Shown: positions 43,809 to 54,025 of the stretch, in pieces | How positions within the stretch are numbered: position 1 is the stretch's first letter | Layout of the letters: every line of letters starts with the position of its first letter | Assembly (NCBI GenBank): GCA_019722365.1 | Contig: JADFUC010002372.1 | Location: 744,001 to 808,000 of the forward strand | Source: Lithospermum erythrorhizon | Lineage: Eukaryota; Streptophyta; Magnoliopsida; Boraginales; Boraginaceae | Length of the DNA stretch: 64,000 nucleotides | Reading direction: 5' to 3' | Position numbers and translations under genes: made by a program | The notes under the pieces: generated by a model | What the model saw: only the letters and a program-made list of their open reading frames with translations | Told to the model about the DNA's origin: nothing | Databases searched by the model: none

Positions 43809-44053
43809 ATCGAAGGCATTTAGTCTAACGGTATACGGATAGAGTTTACATGCGGTATCTGAATAGAGTTTACGACCGAAGATGCAGTTCGATGATTAAT
43901 TTCATAACGAGTTCAATGACAAACCGGTGATTCATTAATTTCACGTGGAGCGATGTTTCTATGAAGCCTAGTCTTCCATTATTTAATTTAGAATTTAATT
44001 GTTGTATGATATGATATGTAATTTCTAATTCCTATTGTTTGGTAAAAAAAAGA
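43809..44053 (+). mobile_element. tRNA-derived SINE with perfect 12-bp target-site duplication
   Basis: The element starts ATCGAAGGCATTTAGTCTAA, with a box-A-like TTTAGTCTAACGGTATA and a box-B-like GCAGTTCGATGATT about 60 bases later, and ends in an A-rich tail (GTAAAAAAAAGA). It is flanked by perfect direct repeats ATATACAACTTT (43797-43808 and 44054-44065). These are the marks of a SINE inserted by target-primed reverse transcription. Confidence 0.75.
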
Positions 44054-44065
44054 ATATACAACTTT

Positions 44066-45232
44066 GATTTAAATTAAAATTATTATATTTATAATAAAAT
44101 ATGGTAAAGCCATTAAAGAGTATTTGAGGTCAAAAGTTAAAAGCAATTCATCTAAATTCGAAACGTATAATATGAGTTGGGACTTGATTGGGAGCATATA
44201 ACACGGTTGAAATATTCGTCTCACTCCATCCTGGTTACTTGGTTGTTGTAGCCTACACCTACTTAGGAAAGTGGGATGCAAGGAACAAAAATTGCTATTA
44301 AGGGAAGTGACTTGATGGATGAATCCCCTAATCATTGTTTCATTGGAATGAATGTAATGGTATGTAGCTATATATATAGTCTATAGACAACCTGGTCTTA
44401 AACAAATACAGCCCCTTGCCAACCTTCTAAGAAGATGACTTCTAACCTAAACCTCGACAAGTTATTACAGATTCTCTTACCTGCATCATGCTAATTTCTT
44501 ACCATAAAACATTGGTCGTACCTGCATTCTGCTAAGTTCTTACCATAAAACATTACTCAAACAAGATGTATGTATATATATCATTTTGTCAAAATGGAAA
44601 GATATAATTGTGTAAATATGCACTTTAGCAAGTGAATTTAATCCTTATAATAATTTTTTGAGTTAATTTTTCTATTTGGTCCCCAAAATCATCACTATTT
44701 TGGAAACCAATATAGGTGTAACTAACATTTATTTCAAATAACTACTAATTATGTTAAATGCGTCCAAATCCTAATGTTTACGTTAGTCGAGTCCGTGTTG
44801 TTATATTTATGTCATTTTCGTTGATTAATAATCTGCAACAATATAATTATTTAGGATAAAACTACAACTTGATCCCACTATTTGGAACTAAACCGACAAT
44901 TAGCTCTAATTTTTTTGTTCAAATAAATTAGTCTTTAAAATTAAATATATGGTGCACATATGAGCATGTAATGTCTTCAATAGATTATTATATACTAGCG
45001 GTGTGCTACCATATGTAAAACTCATGTAACTTTAACGATAATGTGTGAAACAATTTTACAACTTCACAAATCATACGTGTATGCAATAAACTTTCGAAAA
45101 TACATTTATTCAATTCATCTCATATAACTCTCAAACATGTTAAATTAAAGTACAAGTCCATAAATGATGGAAAGCTCAATGTCCACCCACTAACTGCTAG
45201 GTGGTGTCAATGAAATGAAGTTGCATAATTAA
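44066..45232. other. Intergenic, nothing recognised
   Basis: AT-rich spacer. A short local duplication (CTGCAT(C/T)(A/C)TGCTAA(G/T)TTCTTAC near 44482 and 44522) is the only structure noticed. Confidence 0.45.
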
Positions 45233-45452
45233 TACTTCCTTCTTTACGTCTCAAAATACATGATCATCTAGAATTTTATTTTTATTTTTTTATAATAGTT
45301 GATTCTTTGTATTTTTAAGATACCTTTTTACAATTTCAATATAACTTTTTATATTTTCAGTGTATCTTTTTACAATTTCAATATAATTTTTTATTATTCC
45401 TTAATAAAACACTTTTTATCGAAACAATAATTTATTTTAAAACGGGGGAGTA
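45233..45452. repeat. Probable Stowaway-like MITE
   Basis: The left end TACTTCCTTCTTTACGTCTC and the reverse complement of the right end TACTCCCCCGTTTTAAAATA resemble Stowaway termini. The interior contains two near-copies of TTTTTACAATTTCAATATAA. About 220 bp, non-coding. Confidence 0.5.
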
Positions 45453-46414
45453 CTCCTTATCGTGGCCGCCGAGCAGTAACTCGACATTACTTCCACTGTA
45501 ATAAGCACTATATTGACTACTTATTACACTTGACAGTCTTCCAAGTACCTATACAGGTGGAGCCATCCATGAGTTTAAACATGCCAAGATTAATTAAAAT
45601 TATGTTAAGAATTGAATAAGTTTAGGATATACGGAGTACAGTACAGTACTCCTTATAGTTTTGTCGCACCATGACTATGTATAATTTGTTTTTTAATTTG
45701 TCAAATACACTCCTTTGAATTATGTTACGGAGTAACTGTTACTGTACATATTGATTATCGTATTTACTATCTACATTCTTAAAGGATAGTTAAATTATTT
45801 ATTTTAATTGTTAAAATTAACATATTATATTTTATGATCTTAATTTTTTTTATTTACCATATTTTCACCGAATAATATACTTAGTATATCATATACAAAT
45901 TATTTGAGTTTAAAATTTAAAAATCAATATTTAAATTGCTTGATTGATGTCTCTTATTGATATTTTAGGGATCTTTTTCCAGTAACGAGAGATTTATTGT
46001 TTACAAAGATCAACGCATACATTCTTTATTTGATGTAGTTTTCCATGTTCGAACCAGCTTTCGAGTATCTTTAAGTAATGTAACAGTTTCATTAATTTTC
46101 TCTTTTTCGAGTATATATATATATATATATTACGGAGTATATTGTAGTACGTTAACACTCACTAGACAGTCTCTTTAATTAATTAACAATAAGAAACTTG
46201 CAATAGAAGATAGATCTATCTATATCATTCCTTTTACCTCTGATCTAAAACCCCAAAGACAACAAAAAGAAAAAACAGTGGAATAATTAATGTAGTAGAG
46301 ATCGACCAATGCAAAGAGGACCCAAATATCAAATTCATCGTTGTAAAGACTTCCAGAACAAAGTAGGTGCGCATATGTTGCTAGTCACGTAGAATTCAAT
46401 AATTTGTAACATTA
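45453..46414. other. Spacer downstream of the DUF761 gene
   Basis: AT-rich spacer with TACGGAGTA at 45630, 45726 and 46131 and an (AT)n microsatellite at about 46112-46130. The right 100-200 bases probably include the 3' UTR of the minus-strand DUF761 gene. Confidence 0.45.
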
Positions 46415-47062
46415 TTATTGATGTCTTCTTGAAAAATTGTGACAAGGTGATGGAGATTCAAAAGAAGCAACTCTTTTCTGATGATTCAATTCCATGTAAA
46501 ACTTCTTGATAAACTCTTCAGCATCCTTATCAACTTGAGGATCATCCTCCATTTCCTTTATTGAAAAGGGTGAATCGGTCACTCTAAGTTGCTTCACCAT
46601 TGGACTACCTCCTCCAAACCCTGGCAATAGTACAAGTGGTGATGCTTCAAAAGAATCATCATGGTTATTTAGCCTTTCTACCACTTTTTCAATGACATCA
46701 TTTTCTTGATGATGGTGGTAACGGAGGTGGTGATGGTGGTGGTGGCGACGACGGTGGTGGTGATGATGCCTCTTTTTTGGGCATATGATGGGGGTGTTGC
46801 TACAACTAAATTCATATTCTCTAGGGGAAATGAAGGAGGTTTGGACGTCGTCGGGGCGGCAAGTGAGGGCAGCATAGTGGTGTTGGTGTTGGAGGACTAA
46901 GTTTTCTATGGATTTGCCAAGAAGTTTGCCTTGTTTGAACATCATTTGTAGGTCAAGCATGAGCTTTCTCTTTGAAAAGCTTTTCCTCAACATGTAAAAA
47001 ACTATTCTCACAATCTTCCACATCCTCTTGGCTATTACTTGTGGGCATTGTTCAATTTCCAT
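46415..47062 (-). CDS. DUF761 (cotton fibre-type) protein with histidine-rich tract
   Basis: A single-exon gene of 215 aa; function unknown. The C-terminus carries the DUF761 motif: FSIKEMEDDPQ and DKDAEEFIKKFYMELNHQKR (about residues 166-197). Upstream lies the associated VKQLRVTDSPF block. The N-terminal half has the basic WKIVRIVFYMLRKSFSKRK segment and SIENLVLQHQHHYAALTC. Residues about 99-118 are a His/Arg tract (HHHHHRRRHHHHHHLRYHHH) encoded by trinucleotide-like repeats (46700-46770). An in-frame ATG exists at 47095, but MEIEQCPQVIAKRMWK (47062) is preferred because it matches the usual short start of the family. A TATAAATA lies about 120 bases upstream. No predicted signal peptide or membrane span. 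No breaks. Confidence 0.88.
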   Translation of the reverse strand: MEIEQCPQVIAKRMWKIVRIVFYMLRKSFSKRKLMLDLQMMFKQGKLLGKSIENLVLQHQHHYAALTCRPDDVQTSFISPREYEFSCSNTPIICPKKRHHHHHRRRHHHHHHLRYHHHQENDVIEKVVERLNNHDDSFEASPLVLLPGFGGGSPMVKQLRVTDSPFSIKEMEDDPQVDKDAEEFIKKFYMELNHQKRVASFESPSPCHNFSRRHQ

Positions 47063-47179
47063 TATAATTTTCCTTCTCACACATATAATAAACACACTAG
47101 CTAAAGAAACAAAGTTAAGAAGAAGAGAGAGATGGTTTGATTAATATGGAGATGAGGATGGAACATGAGAGGTTGTATG

Positions 47180-47187
47180 TATTTATA
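47180..47187 (-). promoter_or_regulatory. TATA box of the DUF761 gene
   Basis: Minus-strand TATAAATA, about 118 bases upstream of the preferred start codon, followed by a purine-rich leader. The distance fits a plant TATA box with a leader of roughly 85 bases. Confidence 0.55.
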
Positions 47188-47769
47188 AGAGTGGTCCTGG
47201 CCTTATTAGGATGAAGAAATGAATAGTCAAAAAATTAAATTTGTTATTTTGTATTAAATGAATATGGTGAGTAACGCTCACTGATTTAAAAGCTCTTAGA
47301 TGTTTTGAGAGAATATGGTGGCATCAATTTATGAGCAACTGCGTAAAGTAGTAACATTTGGTAGGACAAAGGAGTAATAGTGTTAATTTCTTCATATCTT
47401 TGCTTGGGTTTAAGTGGTAAAAAATTATTATGGAGATCAATAGAATAGACTAGCTTCTTGTGGAAATTTCAGTTATTAATTATTAAGTGGTTGAAGAAGA
47501 TGGCATATTTACTTAGCTTGTGGCTTAATTGGACAGTTTGGCCACAGGCCAGGATGCCAGCAAAGAAAGGAGGGGGCACCACGTTTGCTTTCCAAGCAAC
47601 AAGGGAGTTTAGCCTAGCCATGGTTGATTCAAAACATATATTCATCCAACAACTAAACATTTCTCATGACATATTCAAATACTATTCATGGAGGTTTATA
47701 CACCTTACATAAGAGTGAGACAGCATGCACCTTGTATAAATTTGGGATTTATGCAAGGTATCCCATGCT
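47188..47769. other. Upstream region of the DUF761 gene
   Basis: Promoter side of the DUF761 gene. Overlapping open frames at 47458-47712 (plus) and 47469-47660 (minus) have no recognisable motif. It ends in GTATCCCATGCT, the left target-site duplication of the SINE. Confidence 0.4.
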
Positions 47770-47952
47770 CGAAAGGATAACTAAATTGGTAGAGTATATG
47801 AGCTTGTGACCGCAAGGTCATGAGTTCATTTCTCCTGTTAATATTTTTTTGGTCAAGTGTCACACGAGACTTGCATAGTGTGATTATATCTGGCTGACGT
47901 GATTTGCAGGCTATTACGTTAGTTAGAGGTCTACATAGTGAGCAAACGACGA
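47770..47952 (+). mobile_element. tRNA-derived SINE with perfect 12-bp target-site duplication
   Basis: A 183-bp element. Its head contains box-A-like GGATAACTAAATTGGTAGAG and box-B-like CATGAGTTCATTTCTCC; its body contains TGGTCAAGTGTCACACGAGA and GATTTGCAGGCTATTACG. Perfect direct repeats GTATCCCATGCT flank it (47758-47769 and 47953-47964). There is no long poly(A) tail; it ends GCAAACGACGA. The pol III boxes and duplication identify a SINE, and the perfect duplication suggests it is fairly recent. Confidence 0.82.
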
Positions 47953-47964
47953 GTATCCCATGCT

Positions 47965-48399
47965 AAAAGATCAAGTAAAAAATTACTTAATTGACTGCAA
48001 ATTGAGAGGAACGGGAGAAGATAGATCGACTTAGTATTTCTTATATGTGGTTAAAAAAAATTCATACTAGTGATATACTGAAAGCATATTTTAATTAATT
48101 TTCAACATACCATTTCTATAAGTTTCTTTTTTTCTATTTTCGTTTGTTGAATTTAGTTAATATTTCCTTGATGTATGTTTGTAAGGGTAGATGCATATGG
48201 ATCCCAGCCAGTTTATAATAAATGAAAGTAAGGAATCCACAACTAATAATAACTCCCTTCCAGCATCATCATCGATTTCTTTTGTTTTTCTATTCCATCA
48301 CTTTGGGCAAAGTTATGTTCGATTATTTGTTTTGTAATTTTGGTATGTAAGTATTCAGTATATTTTATTAGGTTCTCCTAATAAAGCAATAATACTACT
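47965..48399. other. Intergenic, nothing recognised
   Basis: AT-rich spacer without exon, RNA or element termini. Confidence 0.5.
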
Positions 48400-48633
48400 T
48401 CACTCCCGTCTACTTTAATTGTCGGTTGTTTTTTTGAAAAATTAAATTTTGATGTCAATTATTAATTATTTAACATTAAAAAATATAAAATTTATATAAT
48501 TGGATTCGTCTTTTAAAATACTTTTCGCAATATTAATTTTAATTTTTTTTAATAATATAATTAATTAGTAATTGAAGATCAAATATTTACTTCGACATGT
48601 GAGAAAGTCAATTAATATAAATTGAAGGGAGTA
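48400..48633. repeat. Stowaway-like MITE, same family as 26273-26525
   Basis: The right terminus in reverse complement begins TACTCCCTTCAATTTATATT; the left begins near ACTCCCGTCTACTTTAATTG. The interior TTTATATAATTGGATTCGTC closely matches the 26273-26525 element. About 230 bp, non-coding. Confidence 0.55.
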
Positions 48634-49547
48634 TAATCTTTCTTTTTTCGCAGTTATAGATCATCAAAGTGTTGCTTTCGAAATGGATTATGACTCGATT
48701 TTTGGTGTTATTACTTAGTAAGGAGTAATATATGCATCTATTTTGATGATTATTTAAAAAAAATATGAATTTATTTTGATGACTTAATTGAATAATTGAA
48801 TATTTAGTTTTGTCTACTAAATACGGTCTACCTATTCTATCCTACATAAGTACATAGAGACTATCTTGACATAGTTGTAAATTAATTTCCTTCTGTCTCG
48901 TACTTTGAACGTATTGTATGGTTAAAATGTAATTACTGACATCTACTATATATATATATACTTTAAAAATATGCAAGGACCAAAATCATTTATTTTGATA
49001 ACAAAATGAGGTAATATGCACTTTTGAAGTAACATAGAGAATTAAACTTCTTTTTCCATATAAACATCTCAGTATACCAAAATCAAAGCCTTTGAAAAAA
49101 TGAATAATAGTGTCCAAAAGAAACAAAACATGAATAATATAACATTAGTGATATGTTGCAATGTTGTTCTGGTAGGTGGTAGGAATAATATCGAATTGTC
49201 TTCATCGGAGTAATTAAATAGAGTGCACACATGTCGGAAGAGTAATTATATATGTGTACATCTTCTTCATATTAGTTCCTATGTTAACATCATTAGCTAT
49301 TTCATTCGTATCTCCCAGAGGTTATCAAGTTCAATATTATTTGTTGTTCTTAATATCTAGTTCATTCTATCTATCAAGGTTATACAATTTCTAATTAAAT
49401 ATTATCTCTCCTCTGAAATATGGAATACGTGTTTCATTAATACAAGTACCTTCTTGATGTAGGTAACTTCATTTTCGAAGCAGTGCTGTCAAGAATATTG
49501 CAATCGACTTCGCCTAAATAATAACTTGTGTTTGGGAAATTTGGATG
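48634..49547. other. Intergenic, nothing recognised
   Basis: AT-rich spacer with a short (TA)n run near 48946-48960. It ends in GGATG, the probable left target-site duplication of the second solo LTR. Confidence 0.5.
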
Positions 49548-50973
49548 CGTAGACACCTAAAATTTATTAATTAATTTTAATTAAAATCGATTTATTATAA
49601 TCGATGAAGTTAATTAAATAAAATCGATCGAACGAGTTACACATGGCGATTAGGGCTTCGACTCGAACTCCAATAAAAATCGAACACGTGTAAAATAATA
49701 AGGGTTCCCGGGAATTAAGCCAGATTAATCGAAGTGAAATTGAGGTTCATATATTAATTATACTAAATTTTAAACTTCGAGCGAGGGGTTCGATAAAATA
49801 GCCCGAATTAAATGTCAATTAAAATTAGGGTTCTAAAATTCCTAATTTTATTATGATAAAATCGGCTATTTTGGCCTAAAATGGGAGTTCCGGAAGCTAC
49901 ATGACTCAAAATAAGACTACAGAAAACGAGGTTAAAAGCGAAGACTCAAAGTTCAGTTAATGAAAATGCATTTAACCCTGAAAATGATTCAGAACCTTTC
50001 TACATCAAAATAAGCGCCTCCTTAATATTCTTGGAGACAAAATAATTCCATAAAATTCAGCAGTCTGATTTTACAAAATTCAGCCAGGTTAAGATCGTGA
50101 TCGCACGAAAATGGATCAATCGATCAAAGCAGTATTAGAAGCCAATCCTATAAATACCCTCCCCACAACGAAAATTCCATCATCAAACCTGATAAAAATA
50201 CAACAAAAGCTCTGAGAGAATTTAACATAAAAACAACTCTGAAGGTATTTGGTCATAACCTCGGGTGTTGTTTTTTGGTGAAAACCACCTGAGCCATAAA
50301 TGTTCAACTTCTCCACCTCTTTGAAGTGGTGGAGGAGGCAAAAATATTAAAATCTTCATCATCCAAACCAAAATATGCGCCCAAAGCCAAGAACGGAGGC
50401 AGAAACATTCAAATCTTCAACCTAAAAGCTTAAATAGACCCCTAAATTGAAGAATGAAGTGAAGAACACAAAAATCTTCAACTTCTTCACCAAATAGGCG
50501 ACCTAATTTAAGAAAGGCGGATTTGAGTTACTACCTAAGCGTAGTAATTCAGATCAGCATACAAGCGGTAGTCGATCGATTGAGTCTGCATCGTCAAATC
50601 ATTTCTGAATTAGTACCAACAGCTCGGACCGTATCAAGTCAAAGCCGAGTCAGTAGTCTTATCCGATCTAGGATCGCAAATCGGACCCTATCCAGTACCG
50701 GGATCGCGCATACTTGATTACAGCGTAAATTGGCTTGACTTCGGGATCACGTAACGGGTAAGCCTGGAAATCCATCCTGCATTCGAGCGCCTAAATCAAG
50801 TCCAAGACTACACCAAATCTAAGTCCGACATCAAGCAATCCGTTTAAGTCGATAGGCGATGTCGGGCACTGTCGTTTGATAAATTGTCTTTGTACACCGA
50901 ATAGATTTTAAAGGGGTTTTTATTGTATTAGTGTGCATACATTATAAATAATAAAATCTTTCTAGCAGTTACA
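49548..50973 (+). mobile_element. Solo LTR of the same Gypsy-type family (copy 2)
   Basis: About 1426 bp. It begins CGTAGACACCTAAAATTTAT, probably TG mutated to CG, and ends TAGCAGTTACA. Flanks are GGATG (49543-49547) and AGATG (50974-50978), a 5-bp duplication with one mismatch. The promoter-like CCTATAAATACCCTCCCC is near 50145 and ATTATAAATAATAAA lies just before the end, both matching copy 1 at 39978-41732. Open frames inside it (50116-50316, 50523-50717) are not gag or pol. It is shorter than copy 1, mainly in the middle. Confidence 0.75.
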
Positions 50974-51574
50974 AGATGGTTTAACAAATTACTACATAAG
51001 ACAAAAAATATGCGGAATCCGGATTGCTCAATCGTTTTTGCCAAATTCCTCAATCGTTTTTTGCCACGTTTTGTAAATTTTAATTATATTAATATTAATT
51101 GTATTTCCTTAATTAAGTGTGTTTCATTAAATTTTCACATGCATATTGTGACGTTTCTAGGTCGGGTGTTTAGGTCAAATTGCCACGTTTATATGGTGGT
51201 TATAGCCGGGTTAGGCCAGTATTGACGTTAATAATAAATACCTGTCGTTTAGTATACCTTTGCATAATACATGGCGTTATGATTTTTATTTGATTCTACC
51301 ACAACAAAAAGCGTGACATTTTAGCTAATATGATATTTGTATAACGTTTTTTGGCGTTGATAACAATCTTAATTAGTAAATTGAGTTTTGAACCTAATAC
51401 CATATATATATATAGTAAACCATAGCAGGTTCATTTTATTTTGTGTTCATTCATATTTTATTTGCTTTACTAGAAAACATAAATGTCATATTAGAGAAAG
51501 AACTATCAAATACCAACATTTGTCTTGATATTATACTTATTTATATAAAAAGATTAACATTTGCCATTATATTT
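50974..51574. other. Intergenic, nothing recognised
   Basis: Spacer with the chance frame 51010-51225 and a short local near-repeat (CTCAATCGTTTTTGCCA near 51028 and 51050). Confidence 0.45.
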
Positions 51575-51875
51575 TATCCCTCTGTTTCTAAAAGATTATC
51601 ACATTTTGATTTTTTGATAATTGTACTTTTTAAACTTTGACTTTAAATATATTTGTTTGTGTTGTATAATACGGAGTATTTGATAAAAGCATATCAATGG
51701 AAAAAATTTGAAATATATTTTTTATTGATATAATTTTCATCCATTATTATACAATAAAATAAAAATATTTAAAATCCAAATTTAAAAAGTACAACTATCA
51801 AAAAATCAAAATATAATAATTTTTTAATAACGTAAATAGTAGTTGTTTATATATATAAATTACAGATGGAGTAGT
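51575..51875. repeat. MITE with long inverted repeats (hairpin-forming)
   Basis: About 60 bases beginning AAAAGATTATCACATTTTGA (near 51590) are repeated in inverted orientation, ending near 51827; both arms contain TTTTGATTTTTTGATA and GTTGTACTTTTTAAA-like blocks. Outer ends read TATCCCTCTGTTTCTAAAAG and, in reverse complement, TACTACTCCATCTG. A transcript would fold into a long hairpin, a possible small-RNA source. Non-coding. Confidence 0.7.
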
Positions 51876-52931
51876 ATATATATTTCATATAAATTAGTAT
51901 ATATTTGGAATCATCATTCAAATTGAGTTATATCCGCCACTGAATCCCCCACATTTACTTCCTAAGTAATACGAGATGAGTTTACAATTAGAATGTAACG
52001 AAAGAGTTGGATCGATTTCTTACAAATCATGGTTAGAAATACTTATGACAAATCATGGGTTTACTAATAATGACACGAATATGACAAATGTATTTATGAA
52101 TAAAAAAAATTAAACAAGTCATTTTAAATTACTCTAATACAATGAATTTACGGCATGAATAAAAATATTCTTTTATTGATTTTTTTTTCTTAAGAAGTTA
52201 CAAATTACATATGATATCAGACAATAATTAAATTTTAAGTTAAGTAAATGGGAGTCTTATTTCGAAAAAGCTTAACATCTACGAAGTGTCTTTGCATGAA
52301 CCACCGTCTTCGTCTGGATATTGCACCGAGGCCCGCATGGCTATTTGGAATTCATGATGGAAATGTTGGAAAAATTTGTTGGCTTATTGACTTGAGAAAG
52401 TTTACATAGTGGGTCTGGCCCGGAAATATGTATATAGTCTTCTGTAGAAATCGAGCATGAAGCTTGTCTTGGATAAAGGTTCGAATTAAGTGCAAGTAAG
52501 CTATTAGCCCCGCAGTTTGCAAAAGCCTCGCGTCGCTATCTTTCGAATTGACAAAACAAGTGAGTAATAACCATGCTCGATTACACATTATAGGAGTAGG
52601 CGTGGGCATTTAACGAGCAGGATGCCGATGGGCGTTCGGGGCTGCGGCCCACCGGTTCGGTTCGTATTCGTGACCCATAAGGCCTGCGGCCCTGGTTCGT
52701 TAAGAAATGGGACGGTTGGGGCTAAAGATTAGGCCCCAGGCCATTCGAGCACCGATATTCGAGTGGGCCTTGACGGAGCCCGGTTGAGCCACTGATAACG
52801 TGAATGCCGGATTCGTATTAGCATTTGAAATATTTGCACAAAATTAAACATGGTAGTAGTAGGATTTGAGCTTTTAGGCAGCATGATGGAAAAATAAGGC
52901 TTTTTGAGCGAATTGAGCCAAGTGACTAATT
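51876..52931. other. Intergenic, partly GC-rich
   Basis: No gene. At 52600-52800 the base composition turns GC-rich (GGGCTGCGGCCCACCGGTTC near 52640), in the style of hAT-element termini (GCGTGGGCATTTAACGAGC near 52601). The matching opposite end was not identified; related GC-rich sequence lies at 54370-54690. Confidence 0.4.
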
Positions 52932-53284
52932 TATTAATATGTGTATAATAATAAATGAAGTTATCTAGTTTCAAATAATATATAAATAAAAGCATAAGAC
53001 TCAATAATATATTATCCTTCAAATAATACAACACATTTCTAATTAAAAACTATTTCAACATATTAATAGATAACTTAAATTTGGTATTATTTAATATATT
53101 ATCTTTATTTGATATATTATCCTTCAAGAAATAATTGAAATGATTCTATTTAAATTATTAAAAGAGAAATATTCATGATAATATTGTATTCATGAAATAT
53201 TCATGTTAATATGTGTATAATTATAAATCAAGTTATTTAGTTTCAAATAATATACGTATAAATAAAAGCAAATAATATACGTAC

Positions 53285-53551
53285 AAATCTAAGTTATTTA
53301 GTATTATGATATATTATTCTATGAAATAAAGTAATAAGATTCTATCAAATAATACCAAACTTATTATTCTATCAAATATATTAAATAATACCAAATCTAA
53401 GTTATTTAGTATTATGATATATTATTCTATCAAATAAAGTAATAAGATTCTATCCAAATAATCCCCAAACTTGTTATTCTATCAAATATATTAAATAATA
53501 CCAAATCTAAGTTATTTAGTATTATGATATATTATTCTATCAAATAAAGTA
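53285..53551. repeat. Tandem repeat, period about 109 bp
   Basis: AAATCTAAGTTATTTAGTAT recurs at 53285, 53393 and 53503, each followed by the same AT-rich block (ATTATTCTATCAAATAAAGT). About 2.5 copies with few differences, suggesting recent expansion. Confidence 0.85.
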
Positions 53552-53663
53552 TTAAACCACTTCATTTTATACGTACTTAGATAGTAAGTTGTACTCTTAA
53601 CATTTATTTATAACTCAATTTAATACTAAAATAATCTTACTTGTAATTGAATAGTGTGAAAGC

Positions 53664-53805
53664 GGTACCACGTTTCATTCAAATGGTACCACGTTTATCA
53701 CAGTTTTGAGAATTGTGTGTTAAACGGTACCACGTTTAATTCAAATGGTACCACGTTTAATTCAAACGGTACAACGTTTAATTCGAATGGTACCACGTTT
53801 GAGAA
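53664..53805. repeat. 21-bp tandem repeat containing GGTACC
   Basis: GGTAC(C/A)ACGTTT followed by AATTCAAA-like sequence recurs at 53664, 53685, 53726, 53747, 53768 and 53789, a 21-base period with one gap of about two units. The unit contains the palindrome GGTACC. Confidence 0.9.
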
Positions 53806-54025
53806 TTATTTCGATTATTTATTGAAGGATAATATATCAAATGGTAAAAAAGTATATTAAATATTACCATATCTAAGTTAACTATCAATACGTTGAAGTG
53901 ATTTTTAATTAGAAATATATTTTATTGTTTTTAAAAGGATAATATATTATTGAATCTTATGTTTTTTATTCATATGTATATTATTTGAAACTTAATAATT
54001 TGATTTATTATTATATACGTATTAA

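Larger units (their letters stand above)
52932..54025. repeat. AT-rich inverted repeat enclosing two tandem arrays
   Basis: The arm 52932-53147 is repeated in inverted orientation at 53802-54025. Both contain AGTTTCAAATAATATA, TCAATAATATATTATCCTT, TTTCTAATTAAAAA and TTTGATATATTATCCTTCAA. Between the arms lie two tandem arrays described separately. Flanking GC-rich sequences (52600-52800 and 54370-54690) may be the ends of a larger foldback-type element. Confidence 0.75.

Noticed and set aside
46678..46900. Open frames overlapping the DUF761 gene in other frames
   Set aside because: Shadows of the DUF761 coding sequence and its repeat-like His codons.
50116..50717. Open frames near 50.1-50.7 kb
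   Set aside because: They lie inside the second solo LTR; no protein family resemblance.
52352..52609. 85-codon minus-strand frame
   Set aside because: No motif and no conserved context; likely chance within transposon-derived sequence.
53285..53805. CRISPR-like regular repeats
   Set aside because: The arrays are plain tandem repeats without unique spacers, in a plant genome.
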